Origin: CAYSEW01 sp964430245
GTDB taxonomy: Bacteria; Bacteroidota; Bacteroidia; Flavobacteriales_D; Parvicellaceae
Direction of reading: 5' to 3'
Length of the DNA stretch: 64,000 bases
NCBI GenBank assembly: GCA_964430245.1
Contig: CAYSEW010000005.1
Span: 67,198 to 131,197, forward strand
Shown: positions 10,224-18,192 of the stretch, piece after piece
Position numbering within the stretch: position 1 is the stretch's first letter
How the letters are laid out: each line of letters opens with the position of its first letter
Program-made: the position numbers and the translations under genes
The notes under the pieces: generated by a model
Databases searched by the model: none
Seen by the model: only the letters and a program-made list of their open reading frames with translations
What the model was told of the DNA's origin: nothing

Positions 10224-11276
10224 ATGTCATATAAATCACCAGCATTCGTACACCCTGAATTACCTGTAAATAATATAGGTTATACTAAAAAAGATTATGA
10301 AGGTGTTTTGTCTACATTATGTGCTGGATGTGGTCATGATAGTATTAGTGCTTCTGTAGCCTCTGCTTGTTATGAAATGAATATTGAGCCACATAAAGTG
10401 GCTAAAATGTCTGGTATAGGATGCTCATCAAAAACACCTGCTTATTTTCTGGATAATAGCCATGGATTTAATTCTGTTCATGGAAGGATGCCTTCAGTTA
10501 CAACAGGTGCTAATATGGCCAATAGAGATTTAGCTTACATAGGGGTTTCAGGAGATGGGGATAGCGCTTCTATAGGTATGGGGCAATTTGTTCATGTGAT
10601 TAGAAGAAACCTTAATATGGTTTATATTCTAATGAATAATGGATGCTATGGATTAACAAAAGGTCAAGACTCAGCAACAGCTGATAAGGGATCTAGAAGT
10701 AAAAAAGGAGCTCCTAGCCCTTTTTCATCTATAGACATGGCGAGTTTAGCATTAGAACTGGGTGCTACTTTTGTTGGACAAAGTTTTAGTGGGGATAAAA
10801 CTCAATTAATTCCTTTAATAAAGGCAGCCATTAATCATAAAGGTTTTGCTTTTTTAAATGTAGTGTCCCCATGTGTGACTTTTAATAACAATATAGGTTC
10901 CACTAAATCTTATGATTATTTCAGAGATCATGCTCAGGCAACGTCAGCATTGGATTTTGTCCCTGAAAAACAGCAAATTGAAGCTGATTATAAAAAAGGA
11001 CAAAAGGCAACAATTACACTTCATGATGGTTCGCTAATACACTTAGATAAATTAGCAAAGGATTGGGATCCTACAGATAGAGACTCTGCTAGGGCTGCAA
11101 TGACAAAAGCACAAAATAATGGTAATATAACTACTGGTTTAATTTACCTAGATCCTGAAAGTGAGGATCTGCACGAAATTTTAAATACTTCTAGTACTGG
11201 TTTAAATAAATTAACTGAGAAAGAATTATGTCCTGGCTCCGATGTGCTAGATAAGATCAATGCTAGCTTAAGATAA
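10224..11276 (+). CDS. korB: 2-oxoacid:ferredoxin oxidoreductase, beta subunit
   Basis: TPP-binding catalytic subunit and partner of the preceding KorA. It shows CAGCGHDSISASVASAC, IGCSS, the TPP motif beginning GVSGDGDSASIG and ending in MVYILMNNGCYGLTKGQ, and NVVSPCVTFNNN. Cys33, Cys36, Cys67 and Cys217 are placed to ligate the single [4Fe-4S] cluster of KorB-type subunits. Its 350 residues are normal for the family. Start and stop spacing (1 bp after korA) indicates translational coupling. The reduced ferredoxin could be used by the flavoprotein at the head of the operon, which brings its own clusters. The gene ends 2 bp from the convergent regulator gene, leaving no room for a separate terminator. 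Confidence 0.9.
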   Translation: MSYKSPAFVHPELPVNNIGYTKKDYEGVLSTLCAGCGHDSISASVASACYEMNIEPHKVAKMSGIGCSSKTPAYFLDNSHGFNSVHGRMPSVTTGANMANRDLAYIGVSGDGDSASIGMGQFVHVIRRNLNMVYILMNNGCYGLTKGQDSATADKGSRSKKGAPSPFSSIDMASLALELGATFVGQSFSGDKTQLIPLIKAAINHKGFAFLNVVSPCVTFNNNIGSTKSYDYFRDHAQATSALDFVPEKQQIEADYKKGQKATITLHDGSLIHLDKLAKDWDPTDRDSARAAMTKAQNNGNITTGLIYLDPESEDLHEILNTSSTGLNKLTEKELCPGSDVLDKINASLR

Positions 11277-11278
11277 CA

Positions 11279-11935
11279 TCAATTCTTTAGTTTCATTAGG
11301 GTTTCAAAAGCCAACCCTACATTTTTATTTTTTAAAATAATAGTGAATTCGTTAGTGGTAGATATTACTTCTGTTATACTAATGCCTTTCCATGCTATCT
11401 GACTTAATAAAAAATAATAGAGCCCAGGAACATTGCTGCTTTCTTTTGGTAATTGAACTGAAATACTAGAAAGATCATCAATAAAGGATAAAGTTTCTTC
11501 ATTTGCCATGATCTTTTTTAACCTACTATTCATGTCATTACTTATAATGATTGTGGTTTCATGTATACCTTTAGATATTGTATGAAATCCAAATTCATTT
11601 TCTAAAATCTCTTTAGAGATCTTAGAAATATTATGTTCTAATGATTTCGAATTTTTAAACGTATAATCAGATAACCCAGACCTAACTGTTATATCTCCCA
11701 ATTTTTTTATAGACCTTTGAAGCGTTCTTTTATGGTCTTTAACTTCTTCTAGCTCAAGTCTTTTAATCGCCATAATAATGGCATTTTTATTATTTTTTTT
11801 ACCTGTTAGTTTATTAATTTCAGGCATAATTTTTCTTGACAATGCTGATATATTTATAATACCATCATTAATTCCTTCTAATAGAAATGGCTCTTCTTTT
11901 AATAATTCTGTTAGGTGATCTTTTATTGTTTTCAT
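11279..11935 (-). CDS. Uncharacterised protein with predicted wHTH-like N-terminus and ACT-like C-terminus, divergent from lysA
   Basis: A 218-residue protein that I do not recognise by name. The first 75 residues are mostly helical and basic (ISALSRKIMPEINKLTGK, then NAIIMAIKRLELEE) and look like a compact winged-helix or similar DNA-binding unit. Residues 85-218 alternate beta and alpha in the manner of one or two ACT domains (HETTIIISNDMNSRLKKIM; LSSISVQLPKESSNVPGLYYFLLSQIAWKGISITEVISTTNEFTIILK). The second part closely resembles the paired ACT domains of aspartate kinases, which bind lysine or threonine. It is divergent from lysA with a 99 bp shared upstream region. I infer an amino-acid-responsive regulator of lysine biosynthesis. 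The ACT-like pattern is what I see; ligand and target are guesses. Confidence 0.6.
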   Translation of the reverse strand: MKTIKDHLTELLKEEPFLLEGINDGIINISALSRKIMPEINKLTGKKNNKNAIIMAIKRLELEEVKDHKRTLQRSIKKLGDITVRSGLSDYTFKNSKSLEHNISKISKEILENEFGFHTISKGIHETTIIISNDMNSRLKKIMANEETLSFIDDLSSISVQLPKESSNVPGLYYFLLSQIAWKGISITEVISTTNEFTIILKNKNVGLAFETLMKLKN

Positions 11936-11942
11936 GTTAAAA

Positions 11943-11961
11943 ATTTAACATTTTGTTAAAT
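11943..11961. promoter_or_regulatory. Inverted repeat between the ACT-region gene and lysA (possible operator)
   Basis: A perfect 7-bp inverted repeat, ATTTAAC-N5-GTTAAAT, begins 8 bp upstream of the minus-strand start codon at 11935. A second, shorter dyad (TGATA-N4-TATCA, 11965-11978) lies next to it. The position suits autoregulation and control of lysA, but the sequence is AT-rich and no factor is known. Confidence 0.35.
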
Positions 11962-12007
11962 ATATGATAAATATATCAATTTATTTACATTACAACTAAT
12001 TACTTAA

Positions 12008-12015
12008 TAGGTTTG
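12008..12015 (+). promoter_or_regulatory. Candidate -7 promoter box for lysA
   Basis: TAGGTTTG matches the TAnnTTTG consensus 19 bp before the lysA ATG. No TTG is present at the usual upstream distance, so the promoter may need an activator or may be weak. Confidence 0.4.
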
Positions 12016-12034
12016 GATCAAATTAAAAATAGAT

Positions 12035-13249
12035 ATGGAAACACCTTGCTATGTATATGATCTAAACTTGTTGGAGAACACTTTGGCTCACCTGAATAAT
12101 TATGTAGATAAATACAATTATCATGTTCATTATGCTATAAAAGCAAATACAGATCAAAAGATCAATAAAATGATTGCCAATAAAGGACTTGGAGCAGATT
12201 GTGTAAGTGGTAATGAGATTTTACATGCTCTTAAGTGTGGTTTTAGACCAGAAAAAATTGTTTTTGCAGGTGTTGGTAAAACAGATCAAGATATAATAAC
12301 TGGCCTTAAAAGTGATATAGGCTGTTTTAATGTTGAATCATCTCAAGAGATTGAAGTGATCAATTCTTTGGCAACTAAATTAGGTAAGAAAGCAAGAGTT
12401 GCAATAAGAGTTAATCCTGATGTAAATGCTGAAACACATGAGTACATTACTACAGGGTTAAATGAAAATAAATTTGGAATTTCCTCTATGCATTTAATGG
12501 ATGTTGTTGAACAGATAGAAGAGTTAGCTAATATAGAGCTTACAGGATTACATTTTCATATAGGTAGCCAGATCACTAATATGGATAATTTTATTGAGTT
12601 AAGTAAAAAGGTGAATATTATTTTAGATGAATTAAGAGATGAAGGTGTTTTCATTAAGCATCTAAATATGGGTGGGGGATTAGGAATTGATTATAATAAC
12701 CCTGACAAAAATTTAATTCCAGATTTTGAACAATATTTCAGTGTTTTCAATAATCATTTAAACTTAGAAGATTTTCAAGAGCTTCATTTTGAATTAGGGC
12801 GTTCAATAGTTGGACAATGTGGAAGCTTATATACTCAAGTGTTATATGTTAAAGAGGGTATTGAGAAAAAATTTGCTATAGTTGATGCTGGTATGACAGA
12901 TTTAATTAGACCCGCACTTTATAAAGCGCAGCATTTAATACAGAAATACCAAACTAAAAAGATTGAGTCACATGGTTTATATGATATAGTTGGCCCTATT
13001 TGTGAATCAAGTGATGTATTTGGGAAAAACATTGAGCTTCCCATTTTAAAAAGAGGTGATCGTTTAGTGATCAGGTCTGTAGGTGCGTATGGTGAAGTAA
13101 TGTGTAGTAATTACAACTTAAGAGATCAGCCTAAAAGGTATTATATAGAACCTGGAGTTAAGACTACTGTAAATGAAAAAGTTAAATTAGCATTTCCAAC
13201 TTATCTTTCATTAAAGAAAACATTACAAGAAGATGTAATTCTACAATAA
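12035..13249 (+). CDS. lysA: Diaminopimelate decarboxylase
   Basis: PLP-dependent fold-type III decarboxylase that converts meso-diaminopimelate to L-lysine and CO2, the last step of lysine synthesis. The PLP lysine is Lys36 in HYAIKAN. Other landmarks are GADCVSGNEIL, FHIGSQI, LNMGGGLGIDY (phosphate-binding glycine loop), ELGRSIVGQCG and, from the second subunit, GPICESSDVFGK, whose Cys belongs to the conserved CESxD motif. The C-terminal RSVGAYGEVMCSNYN completes the barrel and sheet pattern. 404 residues is the usual length. The upstream region is shared with the divergent ACT-region gene, and a strong hairpin terminator directly follows the stop codon. The meso-diaminopimelate specificity rests on overall similarity. 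Confidence 0.95.
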   Translation: METPCYVYDLNLLENTLAHLNNYVDKYNYHVHYAIKANTDQKINKMIANKGLGADCVSGNEILHALKCGFRPEKIVFAGVGKTDQDIITGLKSDIGCFNVESSQEIEVINSLATKLGKKARVAIRVNPDVNAETHEYITTGLNENKFGISSMHLMDVVEQIEELANIELTGLHFHIGSQITNMDNFIELSKKVNIILDELRDEGVFIKHLNMGGGLGIDYNNPDKNLIPDFEQYFSVFNNHLNLEDFQELHFELGRSIVGQCGSLYTQVLYVKEGIEKKFAIVDAGMTDLIRPALYKAQHLIQKYQTKKIESHGLYDIVGPICESSDVFGKNIELPILKRGDRLVIRSVGAYGEVMCSNYNLRDQPKRYYIEPGVKTTVNEKVKLAFPTYLSLKKTLQEDVILQ

Positions 13250-13278
13250 AAAAAAGCTCCTATTAAGGAGCTTTTTTT
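13249..13278. terminator. Bidirectional rho-independent terminator of lysA and the T9SS protein gene
   Basis: A perfect 12-bp stem (seven A then GCTCC, loop TATTAA, GGAGC then seven T) starts at the lysA stop codon. The flanking A and T runs let it act in both directions, serving lysA and the convergent gene that ends at 13294. Confidence 0.9.
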
Positions 13279-13293
13279 ATAATTAGGCTATTA

Positions 13294-15435
13294 TTACTTA
13301 GCAACAATAAACTTAAGATTTCTAGATTGATCATCCGTACTAAGGATGATGCTGTAATTTCCATTAGACAGATTACTAATATTAATTGTATTCAATTCAG
13401 ATGACTGACTTAGATTGCCACTTGCTACCTTTTTGCCTAGTATGTTATAAATTGAATATTCCTCATAAAGATCTTCGGAATTAATATATAATAGGTCTGT
13501 AGCAGGATTAGGATAAATGGAAATTAACTCATTAAAGTTAACCTCAGTTGAAGAAATATTACCATAAAACCAATCGTGTGCAGTTTTAACTATATCATCT
13601 TTTATACTATTGTCTCCAATCATCTCAAGAGAAACGCCTATATAAACTAATTTATAATCAGTATTCTCAAATCTAATAGCACCCACCTTGCTTGCATCTC
13701 CATTGTAATTAAAAATTGCAGTAGCTCCATTTATAGGATCAAATTGATCGGGATACATGTAGCCACCATATGCATCAACTACAGCTGAATTTCCAATGCT
13801 ACCATATACTGCATCAGTGGTAACTGTTGTGTATTGTGAATTAGCAGTGCTTCCATCATCAACATAAGAAGCATTCATATAGTTAGCATAAAAATTTTGA
13901 GTGGTAGCAGTACCATATCCACTGCCTGATTCAATATCCCATCCTATATCCTGACCAGCTATAAAAAGATTTCCGCCATTGTCCATAAAAGACATCAATG
14001 TAGTTGCATCATCATCAGCAAGTGATGGAAAGGTCCATCCAATATTATAATAGATGTTATTTACTCCTGAAAGTGCAGCACTGCCAGAAAGTAAATTCAT
14101 TACAGCAGCACCTGTAGCATCATATGATGTGTTATTGGCATGAATTAAGCCATCAATGAATTCAGCTTCATAGTCAACGGCACCATTACCAGCACCTGAT
14201 CCATTGCCACCTGATCCGTTTACCACAAGGTCTGTAATTCCACTAATCACGTATACTTTTTGAGTTTGTATTGCATTAGGGTCGCTAACCATAGTCATCG
14301 TTAGTGTATAGCTTGATATAGATGGGCTAGCTCCAGGAATTACATCAATGTTAATATTATATGTTGTTCCACTTGTTAAATTGATCGTTTGAGGAGTAGT
14401 GTATGAATTACTATTTACACTATAGCTTGAATTCCAATCACTTGGTTGATCCGATGTTAAATCAAAAATATAATCATTGCTTCCATTAATTAGTGGATCA
14501 ATAGAAAAAGAGAAGGTAGTTGTGCTTCCGTTTGTTCCTTCTATTGCTTCATTTGTTAAGCCAGTGAAATCACCTAAGAATTTAGCATGATCTCCATCAT
14601 CAATTCCACCATCAGCAGAAATAGAAACACCAGTATAGATTTCCTGATAAGATTCAGCTACAAATACAACAAGATGACAATTAGAAACATCAACTGGAAT
14701 TCCATTGACATCTGTAGGTACTGAATATATATATTGATTTTGATACAATGAACCTTGTGTTGTTGTAGAAATTACATCGCCCCATTGTCCAGTGACCATG
14801 TCTCTTAGCATATGACTATGCACATAGTCAGCCCCCACATAATTAGTTGGATTGTAATTGGTTCCACCAGATTGAGGTCCTAATAATGAGTCTTGAGTAA
14901 GTACAACATTCATATAGTTAGTTGGGGATGCGCTATTTGAAGTATAATATGCTTCAACATCAATGGTTAATTCATTGGTTGATGAATTGTAAGTAGATGA
15001 TGCCCCTACATTTACAGGAGAAACAACCTGCATAATTTCATTTGACATTGATGACCATGTACTTCTTCCATTAGCGGTTCCACCTGCAGATTGTGCAGTA
15101 GAGAAAACATGTCTGTTTACTGTTCCAGCTGGATAACCAGTTAATCCAGTTTGATTGGCAATTGCATCTCCCCATGTTGTTCTATAATCAGGCTCACCAG
15201 CTCCTGGAGACGCAAAGCTTCCCTGGTGAATATTTATTAAAATAACTCTATCTGGATTAGCATTGTACATATTGGATGCAATTAAATGTCCATCTGGACA
15301 ATAACCACAGTGAATTCCTGTGAACTCTTCAAGTATAGTGCTTTTATACTGAGGATTAACTGTTACTATGCTCTGTCCTATAAACTGAAAAATATATAAG
15401 ATAGAAAGGGTAGTTGTTAGTATTGATTTTTTCAT
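13294..15435 (-). CDS. Omp28-like thioredoxin-fold protein with T9SS C-terminal sorting domain
   Basis: A 713-residue secreted protein. A signal peptide (about 21 residues) is followed by the Omp28-type thioredoxin-like domain: LEEFTGIHCGYCPDGH has the redox pair Cys43-Gly-Tyr-Cys46, and GYPAGTVNRH follows. Beta-rich domains come next. A Gly-Ser-rich linker (NGSGGNGSGAGNG) then leads to a Rossmann-like segment (LMSFMDNGGNLFIAGQDIGWD) of the kind seen in glutamine-amidotransferase-like domains of other secreted Bacteroidota proteins. The C-terminus is a type A T9SS sorting domain (ISIYPNPATDLLYINS, ending NGNYSIILSTDD...FIVAK). It is therefore exported through the type IX system and probably anchored to or released from the cell surface. 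The combination of Omp28 head and amidotransferase-like segment is noted under findings. Confidence 0.85.
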   Translation of the reverse strand: MKKSILTTTLSILYIFQFIGQSIVTVNPQYKSTILEEFTGIHCGYCPDGHLIASNMYNANPDRVILINIHQGSFASPGAGEPDYRTTWGDAIANQTGLTGYPAGTVNRHVFSTAQSAGGTANGRSTWSSMSNEIMQVVSPVNVGASSTYNSSTNELTIDVEAYYTSNSASPTNYMNVVLTQDSLLGPQSGGTNYNPTNYVGADYVHSHMLRDMVTGQWGDVISTTTQGSLYQNQYIYSVPTDVNGIPVDVSNCHLVVFVAESYQEIYTGVSISADGGIDDGDHAKFLGDFTGLTNEAIEGTNGSTTTFSFSIDPLINGSNDYIFDLTSDQPSDWNSSYSVNSNSYTTPQTINLTSGTTYNINIDVIPGASPSISSYTLTMTMVSDPNAIQTQKVYVISGITDLVVNGSGGNGSGAGNGAVDYEAEFIDGLIHANNTSYDATGAAVMNLLSGSAALSGVNNIYYNIGWTFPSLADDDATTLMSFMDNGGNLFIAGQDIGWDIESGSGYGTATTQNFYANYMNASYVDDGSTANSQYTTVTTDAVYGSIGNSAVVDAYGGYMYPDQFDPINGATAIFNYNGDASKVGAIRFENTDYKLVYIGVSLEMIGDNSIKDDIVKTAHDWFYGNISSTEVNFNELISIYPNPATDLLYINSEDLYEEYSIYNILGKKVASGNLSQSSELNTINISNLSNGNYSIILSTDDQSRNLKFIVAK

Positions 15436-15484
15436 TCTTTTAGTATTTATAAAATTTGCAATGTAAATCTATTATTATTTAGCT

Positions 15485-15591
15485 TAACCACTATTATTAG
15501 TTTAATCGGATTATTGTAATCCTATTTTAAGTAATATAGATAATTAATTGTGGTTAGCTTATTGATTAAAAGATACTAATTCAGAATTAGT
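15485..15591. repeat. Cluster of three inverted repeats between the cupin gene and the T9SS protein gene
   Basis: Three inverted repeats share this interval. TAACCAC (15485-15491) pairs with GTGGTTA (15550-15556). Between them GGATTA-TTG-TAATCC (15508-15522) forms a tight dyad. ACTAATTC-A-GAATTAGT (15575-15591) spans the cupin stop codon. Read on the minus strand, the last could be a weak terminator of the rlmI-fmt-cupin unit (followed by ATCTTTTAAT). The others may be regulatory. There is no long T run. Confidence 0.35.
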
Positions 15592-15985
15592 TTTTGAAAA
15601 CCCTATCTAGTCCTTTAAATTCAGGTGATTGAATAGAAATTACTTTTAATGGAACATCAGAAGTAACTTCAACACCATGCCAGGTGTTTTTAGGAACTAC
15701 GATCAGGTCACCAGGCTCTATATGATAAGTTGTAGCACCTAAATGGAATTTACCCTCACCTTGAGTAACATAAATATTTTCAACATGTTCAAGGTGCTTG
15801 TGCATTTTAACTTTCATTTTTACCCAAATTACAAATGTAGTAGCGCTACTATCAGTAGAGATTTGATGTACATGAATATTACTGAAAGTAGAATCAGGTC
15901 TAATTTTATTGAATTCTCCTACAAATTCTTGAGAAAAGAAACTGAATAGTGATAAATTAAAAATAAGTGTAAATAATAACTTCAT
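15587..15985 (-). CDS. Exported single-domain cupin protein
   Basis: A small secreted cupin. The ATG at 15985 overlaps the fmt stop as ATGA and begins a clear signal peptide (MKLLFTLIFNLSLFSFFSQ); another ATG two codons upstream (15991) is less likely. The cupin core is visible as motif 1 (HKHLEHVENIYVTQGEGKFHLG, a HxH...E pattern with Gly turn) and motif 2 (PGDLIVVPKNTWHGVEV, final His). These His/Glu residues usually bind a metal ion. The substrate is unknown and such cupins serve many roles. The overlap with fmt shows co-transcription with rlmI-fmt, although a functional link is not obvious. Confidence 0.8.
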   Translation of the reverse strand: MKLLFTLIFNLSLFSFFSQEFVGEFNKIRPDSTFSNIHVHQISTDSSATTFVIWVKMKVKMHKHLEHVENIYVTQGEGKFHLGATTYHIEPGDLIVVPKNTWHGVEVTSDVPLKVISIQSPEFKGLDRVFKN

Positions 15986-16914
15986 AAACATTTGAGTTTA
16001 GTTATTCTGGCTCCTGCTATAAATTGTGCTACTGTCATTCTTTTTTTTCCTTCAAGCTGAACCTCTGCTAAGATAATGCTTCCAATTGAACATCCAATAT
16101 GAATTTCTCTATTATTTAAATGAATTTCACCTGGTTTAAGGAGTTGATCAGATAAATCACAATTAAATATTTTAAATTGTAATTCTTTGTCTTCAATGTA
16201 TATTTTAGTCCATGCCCCAGGAAATGGACTCATTCCTTTAATAAGATTTTTTACTTTTTCATTGGTAAGGTTCCAATTGATTCTGGCCGTAGCTTTATTA
16301 ATTTTTGGAGCGGATTTAATATTAGCTAAATTCAATTGATCTTGAGAAATAGGCACAATTCTATTGTTGTCGATGTTTTTAATTGTTTTAACTAAAAGTT
16401 CAGCTCCTTTCACCATTAGTTCATCATGAAGCTCACCTAAATTTTTATTTTCAATTAAAATTTCTTTCTGCATTATTATTTTACCTGTATCGATTTCTTT
16501 TTCTATAAAAAAAGTAGTAACTCCAGTTAATTTTTCTCCATTAATGATTGCCCAATTTATTGGAGCGGCTCCTCTGTAATTTGGTAATAGAGAAGCGTGT
16601 AAGTTTATACACCCTTTTGGTGGCAAAGACCATACCAATTCTGGAAGCATCCTAAAAGCCACTACTACAAACAGATCTGCATTTAATTCTTTTAATTCAT
16701 TAATAAAATCATCGTTTTTCAAATTGGTGGGCTGCATTACTTTTAAACCAGAAGAAAGTGCAAATAATTTTATCGGAGATGATTTTATTTTCTTCCCTCT
16801 ACCAGCAGGTCTGTCAGGAGCAGTAATTACTCCTGCAATTTCATGTTCACTATTTAAAAGGGACTTTAAACTTGCAACTGCAAATTCGGGTGTACCCATA
16901 AAAACAATTTTCAT
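15982..16914 (-). CDS. fmt: Methionyl-tRNA formyltransferase
   Basis: Transfers a formyl group from 10-formyl-tetrahydrofolate to initiator Met-tRNA in the cytoplasm. The N-terminal formyltransferase fold begins MKIVFMGTPEFAVASL and has PDRPAGRGKK. The catalytic region has NLHASLLPNYRGAAPINWAI (the conserved Asn and His) and the TGVTTFFIEKEIDTG strand that brings the essential Asp. The C-terminal OB-like domain starts near KINKATARINW. The ATG at 16914 is preferred over an upstream in-frame TTG because it begins exactly at the conserved KIVFMGTPEF strand and leaves a 19 bp gap to rlmI. 310 residues is standard. Confidence 0.96.
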   Translation of the reverse strand: MKIVFMGTPEFAVASLKSLLNSEHEIAGVITAPDRPAGRGKKIKSSPIKLFALSSGLKVMQPTNLKNDDFINELKELNADLFVVVAFRMLPELVWSLPPKGCINLHASLLPNYRGAAPINWAIINGEKLTGVTTFFIEKEIDTGKIIMQKEILIENKNLGELHDELMVKGAELLVKTIKNIDNNRIVPISQDQLNLANIKSAPKINKATARINWNLTNEKVKNLIKGMSPFPGAWTKIYIEDKELQFKIFNCDLSDQLLKPGEIHLNNREIHIGCSIGSIILAEVQLEGKKRMTVAQFIAGARITKLKCL

Positions 16915-16933
16915 TTTTCTGTTTTCTATAAAA

Positions 16934-18124
16934 TTAATCAACTTGTATCACCAAACCTTTTAAATATTCACTTTCAGGGTGGAATATATTTACAGGGTGA
17001 TCAGATGGTTGATGTAGTTGATGTAATATTTTAATTTTTCTCCCTGCATTAATTCCTGCAGAAAGTAAGGTGTTTCTGAATAATTCTTTACTAATAACCT
17101 GTGAACAGGAAAAGGTAAAAATAATTCCACCAGGCTTGATTTGTTCAATAGCTCTGGCATTTAATCTTTTATATCCTTGAATTGCTTTATGCCTAGCATT
17201 CATGTGTTTGGCAAAAGCTGGAGGATCTAATATGATAATATCATAATCTGCATCGACATTCTTGATATAGTCCATAGCATCTGCAACTATTGAGGTGTGA
17301 TTGTTTTTATAATTTTTAATTAATTCAATGTTTTTTTCAAGTAAGTCAATCGCTTTTTTAGAACTATCTAAAGAATGCACTTCTTTAGCACCATTATTTA
17401 ATGCATAAATTGAAAATCCACCTGAATAACAAAAAGTATTAAGGATCTTTTTATTTTTTGAAAGGTCTCCTAATAATTTTCTGTTTTCCCTTTGATCAAT
17501 AAAAAAACCAGTCTTTTGTCCAGTTATCCAATTTATTGAAAATTGATTGCCATATTCTAGTCCTTCATAAATTGCATCTTTTTTACCAAACAAATATTGA
17601 TTTTCAATTTGATGCTCTTCTACATGTTTTGAAGGAAGAGTTTCCGCACTTTTATCATAAATTGCTTTAAGACTCGGAACTATTGATTGCAATGATTGGC
17701 AAATGATATCTTTAATTAACCACATTCCAATTGAATGACACTGAACGACAGAAGTTCCATTGTAGTAGTCAATGATCAACCCAGGAAGATCATCACCCTC
17801 GGCATGAACTAATCGAAATATATTGGTTTCATTAGCGTCTACCAATCCTATTTTTATTCTTAATGTTAATGCTTTTAATAGCTTTTCTTTCCAGTAATTG
17901 TCATTTATGGGTTGTTGAGTAAATTCAAAGAGTCTTATTGATATAGAACCTTCTTGAAAATGACCTGTTCCCAAATACTTTCCCTTATTAGAAAAAACAT
18001 CTACAATTTCCCCATCTTTACAATGTGGATCAACTGTTTTTATTGCTCCTGAAAAAACCCATGGATGAAACCTTTTTACAGATTTATCTTTTGCTGGTTT
18101 TAAAATGACTTTTTTTAAATTCAT
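16934..18124 (-). CDS. rlmI: RlmI-like 23S rRNA (cytosine-C5) methyltransferase
   Basis: Class I SAM-dependent RNA methyltransferase with an N-terminal PUA domain (about 1-75: RFHPWVFSGAI, GKYLGTGHF). An RlmI/RlmK-type catalytic domain follows: GFFIDQRENRKLL, SAM motif LNTFCYSGGFSIYAL, EVHSLDSSKKAIDLL, motif IV IILDPPAFAKH and motif VI FTFSCSQVIS, whose Cys is the catalytic residue expected for m5C chemistry. The E. coli counterpart methylates C1962 of 23S rRNA; the same target is assumed here. It is the first gene of the rlmI-fmt-cupin unit. The gene begins 68 bp from the divergent DUF72 gene. Confidence 0.87.
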   Translation of the reverse strand: MNLKKVILKPAKDKSVKRFHPWVFSGAIKTVDPHCKDGEIVDVFSNKGKYLGTGHFQEGSISIRLFEFTQQPINDNYWKEKLLKALTLRIKIGLVDANETNIFRLVHAEGDDLPGLIIDYYNGTSVVQCHSIGMWLIKDIICQSLQSIVPSLKAIYDKSAETLPSKHVEEHQIENQYLFGKKDAIYEGLEYGNQFSINWITGQKTGFFIDQRENRKLLGDLSKNKKILNTFCYSGGFSIYALNNGAKEVHSLDSSKKAIDLLEKNIELIKNYKNNHTSIVADAMDYIKNVDADYDIIILDPPAFAKHMNARHKAIQGYKRLNARAIEQIKPGGIIFTFSCSQVISKELFRNTLLSAGINAGRKIKILHQLHQPSDHPVNIFHPESEYLKGLVIQVD

Positions 18125-18192
18125 ATTCTTGAAAAATCAAAAGACAAATTAACATTAAATAATTCAACTACTTTTATTTTAAATTTTAAAAA

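Noticed and set aside
6639..11276. Evidence for CO2 fixation by the reductive TCA cycle from korAB
   Set aside because: No ATP-citrate lyase, fumarate reductase or other marker is present in the window; KorAB is common in heterotrophic Bacteroidota.
15982..16941. Longer fmt start at an upstream TTG (16941)
   Set aside because: The ATG at 16914 starts exactly at the conserved KIVFMGTPEF strand; the extra nine residues have no match.
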